Of a stretch of 64,000 nt of DNA, positions 1-11,827 are shown piece by piece. The notes under the pieces were generated by a model. It saw only the letters and a list, made by a program, of their open reading frames with translations, did no database searches and was not told where the DNA came from. Origin of the DNA: Dendrolimus kikuchii (lineage: Eukaryota; Arthropoda; Insecta; Lepidoptera; Lasiocampidae); NCBI GenBank assembly GCA_019925095.2, contig CM034409.1, positions 5,149,001-5,213,000 on the forward strand. The letters are read 5' to 3'. Positions within the stretch are counted from its first letter, which is position 1. Each line of letters opens with the position of its first letter. A program made the translations under genes and the position numbers.

Positions 1-39
1 AAGCCAACACGTTGAGGCCTCTTGCCAAATTGAATGGAT

Positions 40-282
40 TTTTTTTATTGTATATGTTCAGCAGACAGGCAGACGGCCAACCTGATAGAAATCGTTTACC
101 ATCACCTATCAACATTTATAACACCAAAGGCGCTACAAATGTGCTGCCGCTCTCTAAAGGGAGACTGCACACTGGCCACTAATGCCGGAACACAAGTCAA
201 GGTTGTTATGGCGGCTTACTCTAGACCAGAGGTGGCAGCTATCCAGACGGACAAATACTCTACCACCTGGCACAGCTAGTCC
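40..282 (-). repeat. SINE-A copy, diverged and 5'-truncated
   Basis: This is a copy of the commonest repeat of the window, here called SINE-A. The full unit is about 310 bp, begins near ATCCGTGCAGGAACGG and ends CTGCAATAAA plus an A-tail. The copy is reversed, so the A-tail appears as a T-run at the left end. It stops after the conserved CTACCACCTGG block. Bases 1-39 resemble 1515-1550 and may be the tail of another repeat. Confidence 0.8.
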
Positions 283-341
283 TAAATAAAACATTTATTT
301 CCTTCTTCTTCATGAGTTAGTATATAAAAATTTTTGGAGAA

Positions 342-1078
342 TCTATACCAATATTATAAAGCTGAACAGTTTGTTTGCTTGTTTAAACGCGCTAATCTCA
401 AGAACCGCTGGTCCGATTTGAAAAATTCTTTCAGTGTTGAATAGTACATTTATCGAGGAAGGCTTATAGGCTATATTATATTTTCAAAAAGTTAGGGATC
501 CTCACTAAAAGTCCAATAACGTAACCCAAGCTGTAAAAAAATGACCCGGAAAAACCCTTACAATGTATTACCACTTTGCAGGACAAATAATTGTCTACAA
601 AAAATATCGCGTAACCATATGTTTAACTATTGTAGTTATCTCACAATAATTGTTTTCTTTTATTTTTTAAATAATTAAAATGCCGTCGCTTCAAAAACTC
701 TTTATTTTGCACCTTGGTATTAAGCCTTATCAAAATAAATTACTCCATATTCAAGACGAATTCAGTACCTTTCTAGAACTTTTTGAATTATTTAATTCGG
801 ACGTTTCAATCAAAAGATATCACGGTATTTAAACTGTAAGTATTCGTGTTGTAGCCAAATATACTAATATATTGTATAATCGAACGCGCTAATCTCAGGA
901 ACTACTGGTCTGATTTGAAAAATTCTTTCAGTGTTGGATAGCCCATTTATCGAGGAAGGCTATAGGCTATATATCATCACGCTAAGACCAATAGGAGCGG
1001 AGCACCAATGAAGAATGTTTCAAAATCGGAGGGTTTTGAAAGCAAATTCCACGCGGACGCCGTCGCGGGCACAGCTAG
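342..1078 (+). mobile_element. Lep1-like non-autonomous Helitron
   Basis: It starts with TCTATACCAATATTATAAA and ends with ACAGCTAG followed by T, the Helitron pattern of a 5' TC, a 3' CTAG and no target duplication. A nearly full-length relative lies at 61291-62048 and shorter ones elsewhere in the window. No Rep/helicase coding is present, so it depends on transposase made elsewhere. Confidence 0.85.
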
Positions 1079-1866
1079 TATGGGATATAAACGATATTAG
1101 AAAATAAATCTTGTATTAAAGAGTGTTGTTGTTTGTTTATGTTAAGAGTGTTATGTTCAATCTGGCAGTTAACCGTATCTGCGGCTAATCGTGTAGCGTG
1201 TCTGAGACTTCAGGTATCCACGTTTTTATCTGAAGACAAGAAAGAGAAACTCAAGAAAGAGAACTCCAAGAAAATGACAAGACAACTTAAATTAATAAAA
1301 TTCAACAAAGTTTATTTCACCCAGCGAATCAGCATTGCCATACAGCGTGTAAATGGAGTCAGTCTTCTCTACATGCTTTCCTCGCTGGCTGGTGATAGAT
1401 TAATTTTTTTTTTCTATTTATTTTTGTCACATCTAAAATTAGTCGTATGTCTCTAGAGGCCACGGGCCATAAAAATATCCCGGACTTTTGGAGAGCTTGC
1501 GTGGGGCCATGGGGAAACTAACACGTAGAGGCTCCTTCACAAATTTAATGTAAATGTGGTGTGACACTGACTGGCGATTATCCCTGTCTACACCATATAA
1601 AAATGCGCCCAATGAGTACAAAAGGTACCGGACTATTGGGATGAACTGCTAGTGGAACTAGGGATCTGAGACTATGGGGACTATGGCGTCTGCCCACCGC
1701 AATGTTCGGGGAACATGGAAAAATGGGCAGTAGGTGACTCGCCACTCTCTGCATGGGCTCCTAAAAATGAAGACAGGGTGTGAGTGGCTAATGGGTGTCG
1801 CGAAGTGGGCTGCAGGTTCACTGTCCTTTACCTCCAAATGTATGTATATGTATATATATACATGTA
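1079..1866. other. Intron stretch, unclassified repeat-like sequence
   Basis: No exon is recognisable. Bases 1439-1860 are richer in GC and read like the untranslated 3' part of a LINE. The block AACACGTAGAGGCTCCTTC at 1521 is echoed at the very start of the window. No open frame resembles a known protein. Confidence 0.4.
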
Positions 1867-2801
1867 TGTTACGACCGAATGCCGACAAAGGACAAAATCA
1901 CACCTGCGTCTGTAGAAACACATTTTATTACATTTTTCGGCATTTGGACTTCTTTTGTTTGCTTTGTGTTTAAAATTTGTAATCAGAAAAACAGGCCATT
2001 GTGAATTGTAATGTTTATACATACATACATACATAACTTCACGCCAGTTCCCTTGTGGGGTAGGCACGAACAACAGAGCGCCATTTAGGCTTATTCTTAC
2101 ACACTTCACTTGCTTCTTTGACATTCATAACTTTGTCATGCACGCTCGTCTGTTCTTAAGGCTCCTGACATCATCTGCTAGTACACGATCAATTTGATCA
2201 TGGAAGGTGTGTCGTGGCCTTCCACGACTTCTGCATCCATCCACTTTTGCATTGTAATCTGTTTAGTCATTCTTTCCACATGCCCGAACCACCGGAGCAT
2301 TCCTTTCCTTACCTTCACCCCGACACTCTCTTTCACACCAACTCTCTTTCTTACTTCGGTATTACGAACGCGGTCCGCGAGCGTCACTCCGCAGATTTTG
2401 CGCAGTGCTCGCATCTCGACCGCATTTACTCTACTTTCATGCTCTCTCTTCCATACCCAACTCTCGCTTCCGCTCGCTGTAATGTTTATGATAGCCATTA
2501 ACCAGGTGTGATTCTTAGAAATTATTGTTATGCGGTCGAGTATTGTGTTGAGACATATTGAATAGCTTAGTATAAAGCAATGCCCGAACGGAAGGGTGAG
2601 GTAGTCAAAGCGATAACACAAGCGGGGTAAGACGTGTGTAAATTTTAGTGACGGACTTTGCGCGTGTTATTGAATTGTGCATTACATTTGGACTTATTGC
2701 GTCCGGTTATATTTATACCTGTGTTATACGTGTTTGTATAGTTCTAAAAAATTCTATAGTAATTCCAAAGGCATTTTAATTCGAGTCCCGTACTCGTAAC
2801 A
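1867..2801 (+). mobile_element. Solo LTR (about 475 bp) interrupted by a LINE fragment
   Basis: The sequence begins TGTTACGACC and ends ACTCGTAACA, the inverted TG...CA ends of an LTR. Close relatives stand at 13937-14432 and 34814-35323. No internal retrotransposon coding or second LTR is nearby, so these are solo LTRs left by recombination. This copy is split by the LINE piece at 2019-2477. It lies in the receptor intron left of exon 4 of the window. Confidence 0.75.
2019..2477 (-). mobile_element. 5'-truncated LINE-B, RT C-terminal region, with CATA tail
   Basis: Read on the minus strand it encodes the C-terminal tail of a non-LTR retrotransposon polyprotein, with blocks such as VNAVEMRALRKICGV and GMLRWFGHVERM. 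It ends in a TATG microsatellite. A perfect 12-bp duplication (TGTAATGTTTAT) at 2007-2018 and 2478-2489 brackets it, so this is a clean 5'-truncated insertion into the solo LTR. It is a fragment and cannot move by itself. Confidence 0.9.
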
Positions 2802-2995
2802 GTATTATAAAAATGTTTTTTATATTGATATAAGACGGATCTAATTGAATCAATTATGTTGAAAGGCGTAGGCCTAAAAGAAAATGACAACATTCAATGA
2901 CGTTGATTGATGCAATTTTGTGTTTAGATGGATCACTTTGGCTGGTTCTTGCAAATTGAAAGACAAAATTGAACTGTCTAATACTAAGTACTTAC

Positions 2996-3099
2996 CATCT
3001 TTATTCATCCCCATCGAAAGGCATTTCTTCAGTCGACACGCTTGACATTGATTTCTGTGTGCTTTATCTACAACACAACGTCCGGTGCCAGCCTGGCAT
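2996..3099 (-). CDS. Hr51: Nuclear receptor exon: second zinc finger of the DNA-binding domain
   Basis: The exon encodes the second C4 zinc finger of a nuclear receptor, with [24 protein letters not shown] and GMNKD. The D-box and the helix after the finger match the NR2E3 group (vertebrate PNR, insect Hr51, worm fax-1). The acceptor is TTTACAG and the donor GTAAG. It begins with the third base of a codon started in exon 17892-18006, restoring an arginine (YRCQAG), and ends one base into a codon. The following exons, with the ligand-binding domain, must be left of the window. Confidence 0.92.
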
Positions 3100-3134
3100 C
3101 TGTAAAGAATATTATTATTAAAACTACTTTTTGT

Positions 3135-3470
3135 AGTGAAACTTCTTTAGAATCGTGATTTGAAACTCGATGAAACGAAAAACCGACACTAGAAAGAGAT
3201 AAACACATAAATCTATAGGACTAAGACTACGAGAGAATGAGATATGAGTTTTACATTGCGCAGCACAAATTAGAGTGTCAATTAGACCGATGATTAAACA
3301 TAGGTCCAATTTGAACCGAAATAAAACTGACAATAATATTTTTTAGACTAAAACAGTAAAATATTTAAAGTGATACCAAAGAAGTTTATTTTGAATTAAA
3401 ATATGTTGACGGATTATATTAATAAATGTTAGCGAAGAATTATCTGTGAGTACATTATCTGAAGTTTTAC
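3135..3470. repeat. Repeat G copy with GTGAAACTTC ends
   Basis: Left end AGTGAAACTTCTTTAGAATCG is mirrored by a degenerate GAAGTTTTAC at the right. Related copies occur at 41266-41664 and 44311-44550, the last with a clear terminal GAAGTTTCAC. The inverted ends suggest a MITE-like DNA element, family not identified. Confidence 0.55.
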
Positions 3471-3504
3471 ATCTACTGGGCGTATACTGCATACACACGC
3501 AATT

Positions 3505-3810
3505 TTTTTATTTCTAGAGTACATTAGACAGGCTGACATGCCGCCCTGGTGGAAAGCGCTTACCGTCGTCTATAGATATTTGCTACAACAAAGGTGCTGC
3601 TAATGTGCTACCGCCCTCGAAGGCGGGACTGATACCCTGATACCGGAACACAACTCAAGAATATTATGGCGGTATACTCTAGACAAGAAGTGATAACTAT
3701 TCAGACGGGCAAATGTCCTACTTTGGCTGTGAGTTGTTTTATCGCCTGCTATGACAGGCCGCCCGCCTGTATCAATTAGTATTTTTTCTCCGTTCCTTCA
3801 TGCAGAAACA
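3505..3810 (-). repeat. SINE-A copy, old and diverged
   Basis: The order of SINE-A blocks is kept (GACAGGC, GGTGGAAAGCG, TGCCGGAACACAA-like, GACAGGCCGCC, TTTCTCCGTTCC), with many substitutions and small deletions. Confidence 0.75.
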
Positions 3811-4039
3811 TATCTTACTACCCGTAATTACTTTACTACTAGTTAAACTGATATAAACTCCATACAAGTAATGTCAAATATCTACCAATAGTATGTATGG
3901 CAAATGAATGAATAGTCATTTAAAGGGATCGGATGATAGTTAGAGTTGCCAGATGGCGGATTTTCGACTGGACAGTCCGGTTTTCGTTATGTTTGTCAGG
4001 AACATAAAATCTTGGTAAACCGGACAAAAGGTGACTTGT

Positions 4040-4530
4040 AGAGATGTATCGACTAGTCGGTCAAGCCGACTATCCGGCCACTATCGTAGGAGGCAACTAG
4101 TCGGCGACTATTCGGCAAAGAGCGCCGACTATCCAGCTTCTTACTTTGTAGTTTATAATCTATACTTTACTAGTACATTGTAATACATACACAAGACTTT
4201 ATTTTTGACATGATTAAATTTTAATTGAGCTCTTTCACTTTAATGAACAATTACAGTATTATCTTTAAAGATTTTAAAAACACCGCCCTGTCGCCCCTGA
4301 CCCGTATAAAACTAAAAATTAAGAAACAATGCGAAGTAATCAAAACAGATTCCGACACGCTCGCATGCGGTGGTTCGACTTGCGCGCGAATCAGTTATAA
4401 ACGAAGCGTCACGGAAATTCCCGAAACCGTGATCGGCTTAGTCAACTATTCGGCCGACTAGTCGGCCTCTTTACAACCGACTAATCGGCTAGTCGGCTAG
4501 TCGGCCAAAGTCATAATCGGCACATCTTTA
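4040..4530. mobile_element. MITE with subterminal CGACTAGTCGG repeats
   Basis: The ends AGAGATGTATCGA and, inverted, AAAGATGTGCCGA form imperfect terminal repeats. Both subterminal regions are packed with short palindromic units built from CGACTAGTCGG and GGCTAGTCGG. This is typical of hAT-like transposons, whose subterminal repeats bind transposase. The interior has no recognised coding. Confidence 0.6.
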
Positions 4531-4562
4531 ATGATTTGGTTTTAATGAAAATTATTTTTCAA

Positions 4563-4755
4563 TACTAATATTATAAAGAGGAAAATGTTTTATTTTTGTA
4601 TGTTTGTAACGAATAAACTCCAAAAGTACTAGACCGATTTTTTTTCATTATTAGAATGCTACATTATCCTAAATTAATATAGGCTATATTTATGACTAGA
4701 AAAATTAGGGATCCCTACTAAAACGTCAATAATGTAACCCAAAGTATAAAAAAAT
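4563..4755 (+). mobile_element. 5' fragment of a Lep1-like Helitron
   Basis: It holds the AATACTAATATTATAAAGAG start and the GGGATCCCTACTAAAAC block seen in the other Lep1-like copies. It breaks off where another Helitron family begins. Confidence 0.7.
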
Positions 4756-5060
4756 AGTATATGAGTGGGTCGGGGGATGGCTTAGACTCACAATTAGCCG
4801 GTAGGTGGCTCTGGAATCGGGTTCTAGATTTCTATTTTTTCAGGGCAGGGCAACATCTGCCGAAATCACTAGTCTTTATTATAACTGCCAGTTGCACTGA
4901 ATTCAAAGATGCAATCTCAGTAAAAAGTAGCATTCAATGCATTAATTTAGCATTCAATGCATTAGTATCTAAAAAGTTAGTTTTCAATATACGAGTATTT
5001 GTAGGTTAATAAAAAAGAATTAAAAACTTGTCCGGTTTTTTTCCGAAAGCATCTGGCAAC

Positions 5061-5619
5061 CCTATTAATTGTGAGATTCATTTTGCGCGAGTCCGGCTCG
5101 CACACGTTTAGGTACTTGTTACCATTAGCCATGGAATCTCGAAAATCTTATTACTACCACCACAAAACTCTTAAAGGAAAAACTATTCAATCAATACAGC
5201 ATACGTGACGTGCATGTCGTAGTAATACAGATTAAATATATTCCATTACAGATAATCCCATACTAATAGGCTTATGGTAGACGACATTTGTTGGAGAGAA
5301 CGAGTGAGTGAATGGAACGAGTCGGTCAGAATGGTTTCACGCTACTTGATTTTGATGAGAGAGCAGAGATGGAATCTCGTTCAATAATAGAGTAATTAAT
5401 GACAGGTTTATAATTTATATATAATAGGTCTTATTCATATTGAGTCAGTACTCTAACACTTTCAAGGCTTCTTTATGGTTCTTAACACTAATCACTAGTG
5501 GTCCTGTCTCATAATAAAGACCTGACACCAGCTTCAGGTGTAAACCTCAAATGACTGAATTATAACGTTTAATCGTATATATAATCAAGAATATATACCC
5601 ATTTCATACAAATCCTATA
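5061..5619. other. Intron stretch without recognised features
   Basis: AT-rich sequence. I see no exon, no RNA gene and no clear repeat family here. Confidence 0.5.
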
Positions 5620-5938
5620 TTTTTTTATTTTTTTTATTGCTGGAGATCAGCAGACAGGCAGACGGCCCACTTGATGGAAAGCGGTTACCATCGCCTATGG
5701 ACATTTGCAACACCAAAGTTGTTACAAATGCGCTGCTGCTCTCTTAAGGGAGACTGGAACCTAGTCACTAATGCCGGAACACAACTCAAGGTTGTTATGG
5801 CGACATACTTTAGACCAGGGGTGGTAGCCATCCAGTCGGGCAAATGCCCTACCACCTGGCTGTGGGTTTTTAAGTCGCCTCTTACGACAGGCCGCCCGGC
5901 CGCAGGAAATTGTATTCTTTCTCCGTTCCTGCAAGGAT
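5620..5938 (-). repeat. SINE-A copy, near full length
   Basis: All diagnostic blocks are present, from the T-run (reversed A-tail) through GCAGACAGGCAGACGGCCCA to TTTCTCCGTTCCTGCA. Reading frames across it on either strand are incidental. Confidence 0.9.
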
Positions 5939-6163
5939 AACGGATAATATATAAACAGAGTGAGACAACAACCATAAATCGTTACATTTTAAATTCAACC
6001 ATATTTTTTTTTTTGCCAAACACATAGGCGTCGCGAGAGCGCGACCGCGACTGTCAGGTACATAATATATGTGCTAAAAAGGAGCATAAGTGAAGAAGCC
6101 TTCAAACTTACTCTAACTTAATATGAATAAGACTGAATAACTTTACTACTAAATGCTAATATT

Positions 6164-6241
6164 ATAAATGCGAAAGTAACTCTGTCTGTTACGTTTACAC
6201 GGAAAAACTTATAGGACCGTTTTTTGCTAAATTTTGTATAA

Positions 6242-6289
<48 letters not shown>

Positions 6290-6720
6290 AAAATAGTATA
6301 GACTAAACTTTATTGCATAACATTAAGATATAGTTCAAGATGCATGACTACAGAAAACAATAGGCGGTATTATCACTAAAACCAATTTCTTCCAGACAAC
6401 CTTCGGATTCATTAGAAAAGTTTGTGAGATATAATATATGTCCTTTTCATCTCGGAAAATGGGATAATTTATTTATTGATATACCTAGTGGGCGCGGCAG
6501 TCGTTGTTCTGCCCTGAAAAAATGAAAATCTAGAACCCGATTACACCGCCACCTACCGCGTCCAAATGCGAATCTGGGGATCTACTCAAACAAACACACA
6601 ACATTCAGCTAAATTGCTCACGGTGTTTTAGCCTGATTAATGAACAAAAATTGATTTTTATAGGTATACGTCTTGCCCTGAAAAAATAATAGTAGATTGT
6701 TACACGAGAGATGAAAGTGA
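6164..6720. repeat. Patchwork of Helitron pieces, AT microsatellite and retroposon 3' end
   Basis: Bases 6164-6240 are a Helitron-type ATTATAAATGCGAAAG piece and 6247-6285 a pure TA run. Bases 6285-6410 are a reversed retroposon 3' end, with TTTATTGCATAAC and AATAGGCGGTATTATC. Bases 6485-6700 are a reversed Helitron fragment containing GTTGTTCTGCCCTGAA, related to 31050-31257. No coding sequence is seen. Confidence 0.6.
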
Positions 6721-6965
6721 CTTATTTAGGCACGAGTGGCGCAGATGGATTTTGGCGCACGAGCGTAGCGAGGGCTCTAATAGTTCAAGTGCATAAATAG
6801 GTCTTTCACCCGAAGTTAACACTACTTTTCATTTCGAATATGAGGAAAGTAAATAAAAACTGATTAGTTAAAAAAACTATTTCTCTAATGAAATCAGGTT
6901 AAATTCATATCTAAATCTGATGAACTCATTTATTGAATACATCATATATGTCAAGTCAATTTTTC

Positions 6966-7268
6966 ATCCGTGCAGGAATGGAGAAAGAATACAATTTCCT
7001 GCGGCCGGGCGGCCTGTCGTAAGAGGCGACAAAACAACCCACAGCCAGGTGGTAGGGCATTTGCCTGACTGGATGGCTACCACCCCTGGTCTAGAGTGTG
7101 GCGTCATAACAACCTTGAGTTGTGTTCCGGCATTAGTGATCAGGTTCCAGTCTCCCTTAAGAGATCAGCAGCGCATTTGTATCACCTTTGGTGTTGCAAA
7201 TGTCCATAGGTGATGGTAACCGTTTTCCATCAAGTGGGCCGTCTGCCTGTCTGCTGACCTCCTGCAAT
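6966..7268 (+). repeat. SINE-A copy, near full length
   Basis: Forward copy running from CATCCGTGCAGGAATGG to CTCCTGCAATTAAAAAAAA. Confidence 0.9.
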
Positions 7269-7425
7269 TAAAAAAAAATCTTTTTCTGTGGCATTCTACC
7301 AGACAGAATACTTTGGCACCGACGATAGTAAATATTTAGCTCAAATTTATGTAAATTAAACAATAAAACAATGGAAAGTAAATTATAAGTATACAATCAC
7401 GTCACAAAAAGAATGTTAAACTACA

Positions 7426-7585
7426 AGATGGATGGGTACAGATATAAATGTAGACCAAAAAAGATGGATGGATTGTGTGAAGGATGACATGATGACATGC
7501 GGTGTGACAGAAGAGGTATGTCAGAATAGAGGAGTGTGGATGGGAAAGACATATTGTGATATGGTGAAAGAAAAGAGAGAGAATC
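7426..7585 (+). pseudogene. LINE polyprotein C-terminal remnant
   Basis: The reading frame gives RWMDCVKDDMMTCGV then RGVWMGKTYCD, the conserved C-terminal end of many insect endonuclease/reverse-transcriptase polyproteins. Nothing of the upstream RT domain is present. It belongs to a different LINE lineage from LINE-B. Confidence 0.65.
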
Positions 7586-7846
7586 GTGTTACAAAAATGT
7601 TGACATTTTTTTATTACAATCTTATGCCGCGATTTAACTGTGGCGGTGTAAAAAGTTTAAACGCAGTTATTTTTAAATATTTTGACAGCAGGCAAAATCG
7701 TTTTCCAGGGACGAAAGGTACTGTATATCATCCCTGTGATTAGGTAACTTGAAGCGTACTTTCAGAGTATGATAAATGATTATTTTTTTTACACTCCTGC
7801 TACCGGACGAACAAGTTTTTTCCAGCCTTGTTACAATTGGGTTTTT

Positions 7847-8174
7847 GGAACGAAGTTCCTTATCGCGCGTTGTGAAAGGGGGCTAGACGGAAAAAATTCT
7901 TACGAAAAGTTGTCACGACACTTTTTGCTATAGTAAGCTATTATACAATTTCAACTTTAATGCAATGAAATAAAATCTAAAATATCAATTAGTGTAATAA
8001 TATACGCTGTTTTTGATACTATTTGTTTGTTTACGTATTTCTTTCTATACATAGGTTTTTGATAAAATTTCGATGGTTTTCGATGCTTATCGACACACTT
8101 TTTGAGACGTTTTGAGAATTTTTAAGACATTTTAGGAGAACTTCGTTCCAAACATGTGTCCCAAAGACACCTCA
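7847..8174. repeat. Repeat with GGAACGAAGTTCC palindromic ends, copy 1
   Basis: It opens with the palindrome GGAACGAAGTTCC and closes with GAACTTCGTTCC followed by TGTGTCCCAAAGACACCTC, itself a small hairpin. A second copy is at 15799-16138 and shares the block CGCGCGTTGTGAAAGGGGGC. It is probably a non-autonomous DNA element of unknown family. Confidence 0.6.
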
Positions 8175-8848
8175 TTAGATTTTTTTATTATTTTTGTTTC
8201 TTTCCTTTTCTTTCAAAACTGTTTTAAATTTGTAAGCATATTGGAAAATAAATTTTAAACATCTAACTACCTATATATGTATAAAAATGCTTCATGGAAT
8301 CAATTTAACATCGATAAAGAAGCGTGCACATGCCACGCTTGATAAAGTAAGGGTTCGACATATTACTGTTATTAAACGCGGGTAGCGAATTAATTTCGGC
8401 CGGTACTTCAACAAAGCGATACTTTGGGGCCAAATGTTAAACAGCTTTTAATGCTATCAATGGCGATCTACCCCATATTTTTATGGCGGTACATTAGTGC
8501 AACTTGTATGTTTAATTTGACATGTATTAGTAGTTTTTGATATAATCTTTCACTGATACAAAAAAAAAATTCATGAATGAAAACTCTTTATTGTTCACCA
8601 TATATGTAAATTTGCTCAGAAAACACTATTTGTCCACAAATGGCTATGTCTGATTAACACAATATAATCATGCTAATACATGTATTATAATAACTTATGT
8701 ATTTTGAAATGAATTATTGTATATATATATATGACTATGTATATATGTATGTATTTATATATTTATTTCTTAAATTAGTTTGAGTATTTATGTATCTATT
8801 GCCTTTTTCCTGCACCACCTACATCGCCCGATTCAAATTCATTTGATA
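8175..8848. other. Intron stretch without recognised features
   Basis: AT-rich sequence with no exon, RNA gene or clear repeat family visible. Confidence 0.5.
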
Positions 8849-8985
8849 TAGGTTGCCTGGAAGAGATCGCTTTGAGCAATAAGGCCGCCTATTGTACTGC
8901 CTAGAAAATGTTGTAAATATGGTCTGTTTTTGTAATTGTATATTTTGGTGTGGTACAAAGTGTTATCTCTCTCTCTCTCTCACAT
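8849..8985 (+). repeat. Retroposon 3' end with CT tail
   Basis: It contains GGTTGCCTGGAAGAGATCGC, AATAAGGCCGCC and TTTTGGTGTGG, then a CT microsatellite. The same 3' end recurs at 36213-36345 and in longer form at 48225-48660, marking a retroposon family with a short simple-sequence tail. Confidence 0.7.
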
Positions 8986-9648
8986 ATACTTAAATATAGA
9001 AAAAAATAGGTAATAAAATTATTAATAACTAGTTTTCCCCGCGTCTTGGCCACGGGTTAAACCATGGAAAGTAAGCTTTGTTTATAAGCCAGCAAGCTTT
9101 CATTCACACAGGTTACATTGCATTAGGTTTTTATTTGCTTCGACAATTCAGTTGCAATTTTTTTTCTACCCAGGAAGGAGACCGCAACGCATTCATGCAC
9201 TCTTGGGCCCATATTGTAAAGATGAGAGTGATTTTAAAATTTCTTTTTATTATGTTGATATTTGTTATAATTGTAGTGGGTTTAGTTATTTTAAATGAAT
9301 TAATCGCAGGTATAAGTGTTTTTATATTATTAATTGTTGAAATTCGTTCACATAAATGAATTATGGCAGTCGTTAACTCATTTTATTTATGACCCTATTC
9401 TTAAGATAATCTGTGATTTAGGAGGAGTTAGCGGATATACAAACAGACCGACAGCCAAACACGGAAAGCGACTATGTTTTATACTAATATATATACATAA
9501 AAAAAAATAAAGGAAATAACGAAAAACAATGTAAATACTTAGATCTTGGTTACGAGGTTACCACCATGTGACGTCTGGAGTCAACGATCGTTGTACCGAT
9601 ACACCGTCTACGGTCTTACCCTAATATATTCATATACTTCCATGAAAG

Positions 9649-9835
9649 AGGAAAATTTGATCGTGTACTAGCAGAAGGTGATGTCAGGAGCCTTAAGAAC
9701 AGACGAGCGTGCATGACTAGAGCTATGAATGTCAAAAAAGCAAGTGAGGTGTGTAAGAATAAGCCTGAATGGCTCTGTTGGTCGTGCCTACCCCGCAAGG
9801 GAACTGGCGTGAAGTTATGTATGTATGTATGTACG
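9649..9835 (+). mobile_element. LINE-B 3' fragment with TATG tail
   Basis: It covers the last coding block (DRVLAEGDVRSLKNRRACMT-like) and ends GGAACTGGCGTGAAGTTATG plus a TATG run. Confidence 0.85.
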
Positions 9836-9839
9836 TAAA

Positions 9840-11374
9840 CAACAAAATAGTCAAGAATCGCGAGCCATCAGGTTAAACAAACGCTCTTGCAACTCTCATC
9901 GAAACAATAAAAATCCTATAATCCCGCCAACAATATCTTGTATAATTGAAGTGCTGCGGCCTCATCTGTTGGGATGCCAAAAATGACAATGGAGGCAAGG
10001 GCCACACGCCACTTAATCCCGCTGGTGGAGTTACAGAGTAATTTTTGGCACATCTGTGACCTTGTCTAAGCTGTGACTTGGGAGATAAGCGGAGCGATTA
10101 GCGATTTTTAAAGACGCAAATAACGTAATGATTAATTTGATCTGTGCAAATGTTTTAGATGGGTAACTGATAGTGGGTATGGTTCATTAATTTGAGTAAA
10201 GAAGTAATAATAAAAAACTTTATGTATAAACATTTGGTTTAAAATATACAAACGCACAAAGCTGCACAAAGGGATATAGAACAAGTCACATGTTTTTCTA
10301 ATATCCCTGCTCCATCTGGGAGAACGTTAGTATTAGTTAGTGTGTTATGCTGATGTAACCAAGGGCTTAAATCCTTATTTGCGACATTGCTAATATCATT
10401 AAATACTGACAGATAACTCATGTTAATACACTAATGTAGGTAATCATTAACGGTGTTATTTTTTAACAATAAAAACAAGCAGACGAGTCCTGGAATACAG
10501 AACATGTCTTGAGAAAGGTTGTGAAGGACGCCCTCTAGCCTGAAGGATTAACAACCTTTGCAAGGCCTGGTAAGTAAAGGCTGGAGGGCGAAAGCGGAGT
10601 GAAAAACCGGGATATCTGGCAGTATCTCTGCCAGATGACAATGCCGGCTAACAATGACTAAATAGTTTCTGCGAAAAATGACTGGAATATACATAGATAG
10701 ACGAATCGGCGGATGTGATAAAAACATAAGATTTCTCTTTTCGCCAAAATGGTTATGGACTCTTAAATTTTATATATTTTTCACAAAAAACGAAAAAAGA
10801 TATTCCAAGCAAGAAAAAACTCTATTAAATTGGGAAAGACAGGAGTCCAAACTAGATGTTTAATAACAACATACTTTATAATATCGACTGTTAACGTTAT
10901 GAAAAAACCCAACTCAAATAACTCGCTCCGCTTCTCGCAACTCTTCTTACCGCGTCCTCACCCTACTCTTTCCAGATTTCGGGGGTATTTAAATGCGATG
11001 TAAATTCGATTTGCGTTTTTTTTTCAACGGAGGGTAGTTGCTCTCTGTTCATTGTTTACTGTCTCGATTTATATCGAATCATCTTATTTAAATAAAATCT
11101 ATTTGAGGGAGATGAAATAATTTGAGAAAGTACATTACACTGCCACGCTTATAGTGTTAATGACGCATTAACTTTAATTACTGGTAATTGAATTTTTCGT
11201 TTGGCTTTTTATTTAAGTTTATATTTGAGAGACTCAACTAGAGTGAATAGATGTAGGAGAGGATTATCGGAAAGGTAAATTTCTTAAATTTTTTCATTCT
11301 TTACTGTGGTCTGGATATTTGAAATTGCTGCTAGATTTTTGTTCAATTTTCCCATAATATAAAGGTAACTTGCT
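9840..11374. other. Intron stretch, mostly unique; one repeat-like block
   Basis: Bases 10456-10641 are GC-richer and carry a 61-codon minus-strand frame with an arginine-rich, transposon-tail look (GGCAGAGATACTGCCAGATATC). I do not recognise it. No splice-bounded coding block was found in the rest. Confidence 0.4.
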
Positions 11375-11686
11375 TTTTTTTATTGCAGGAGATCAGCAGG
11401 CAAGCAGACGGCCCACTTGACGGAAAGCGGTTACCATCGCCTACGGACATTTGCAACAGCAAAGTTGCTACAAATGCGCTGCTGCTCTCTTAAGGGAAAC
11501 TGGAACCTGGTCACTAATGCCGGAACACAACTCGAGGTTGTTATGGCGACATACATTAGACCAGGGGTGGTAGCCATCCAGTCGGGCAAATGCCCTACCA
11601 CCTGGCTGTGGGTTGTTAAGTCGCCTCTTACGACAGGCTGCCCGGTCACAGGAAATTGTATTCTTTCTCCGTTCCTGCACGGATAA
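11375..11686 (-). repeat. SINE-A copy, near full length
   Basis: Reversed copy from the T-run and TTGCAGGAGATCAGCAGG to CGTTCCTGCACGGAT. Confidence 0.9.
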
Positions 11687-11827
11687 AAATTGCTTAGCTT
11701 AGGAATATCAATGTGTGTGTTAGTCTCTTGATTATTTAGTTATTTCAGTCAGCTTGTAGCTAAGTAAAAACTATTAAGCTGTAATAATTGTAATATACAT
11801 ACATATAACTCGTAATATATCAAAAAG

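Larger units (their letters stand above)
3955..5060. mobile_element. Compound element with outer GTTGCCAGATG inverted ends
   Basis: GTTGCCAGATG at 3955-3965 is repeated in inverse orientation at 5050-5060, and both ends carry a CCGGAC-type block further inside. Within it are a MITE (4040-4530), a Helitron piece (4563-4755) and a fragment of a second Helitron family (about 4757-4870). This looks like an old DNA transposon remnant that collected later insertions. Confidence 0.5.

Noticed and set aside
2194..2511. Plus-strand frames opposite LINE-B, such as CPNHRSIPFLTFTP
   Set aside because: They are antisense shadows of the LINE reverse-transcriptase C-terminus.
5671..5940. Recurring 60-100 codon ORFs with the blocks GNWNLVTNAGTQ and [13 protein letters not shown]
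   Set aside because: They are both-strand translations of SINE-A copies, present wherever that repeat occurs.
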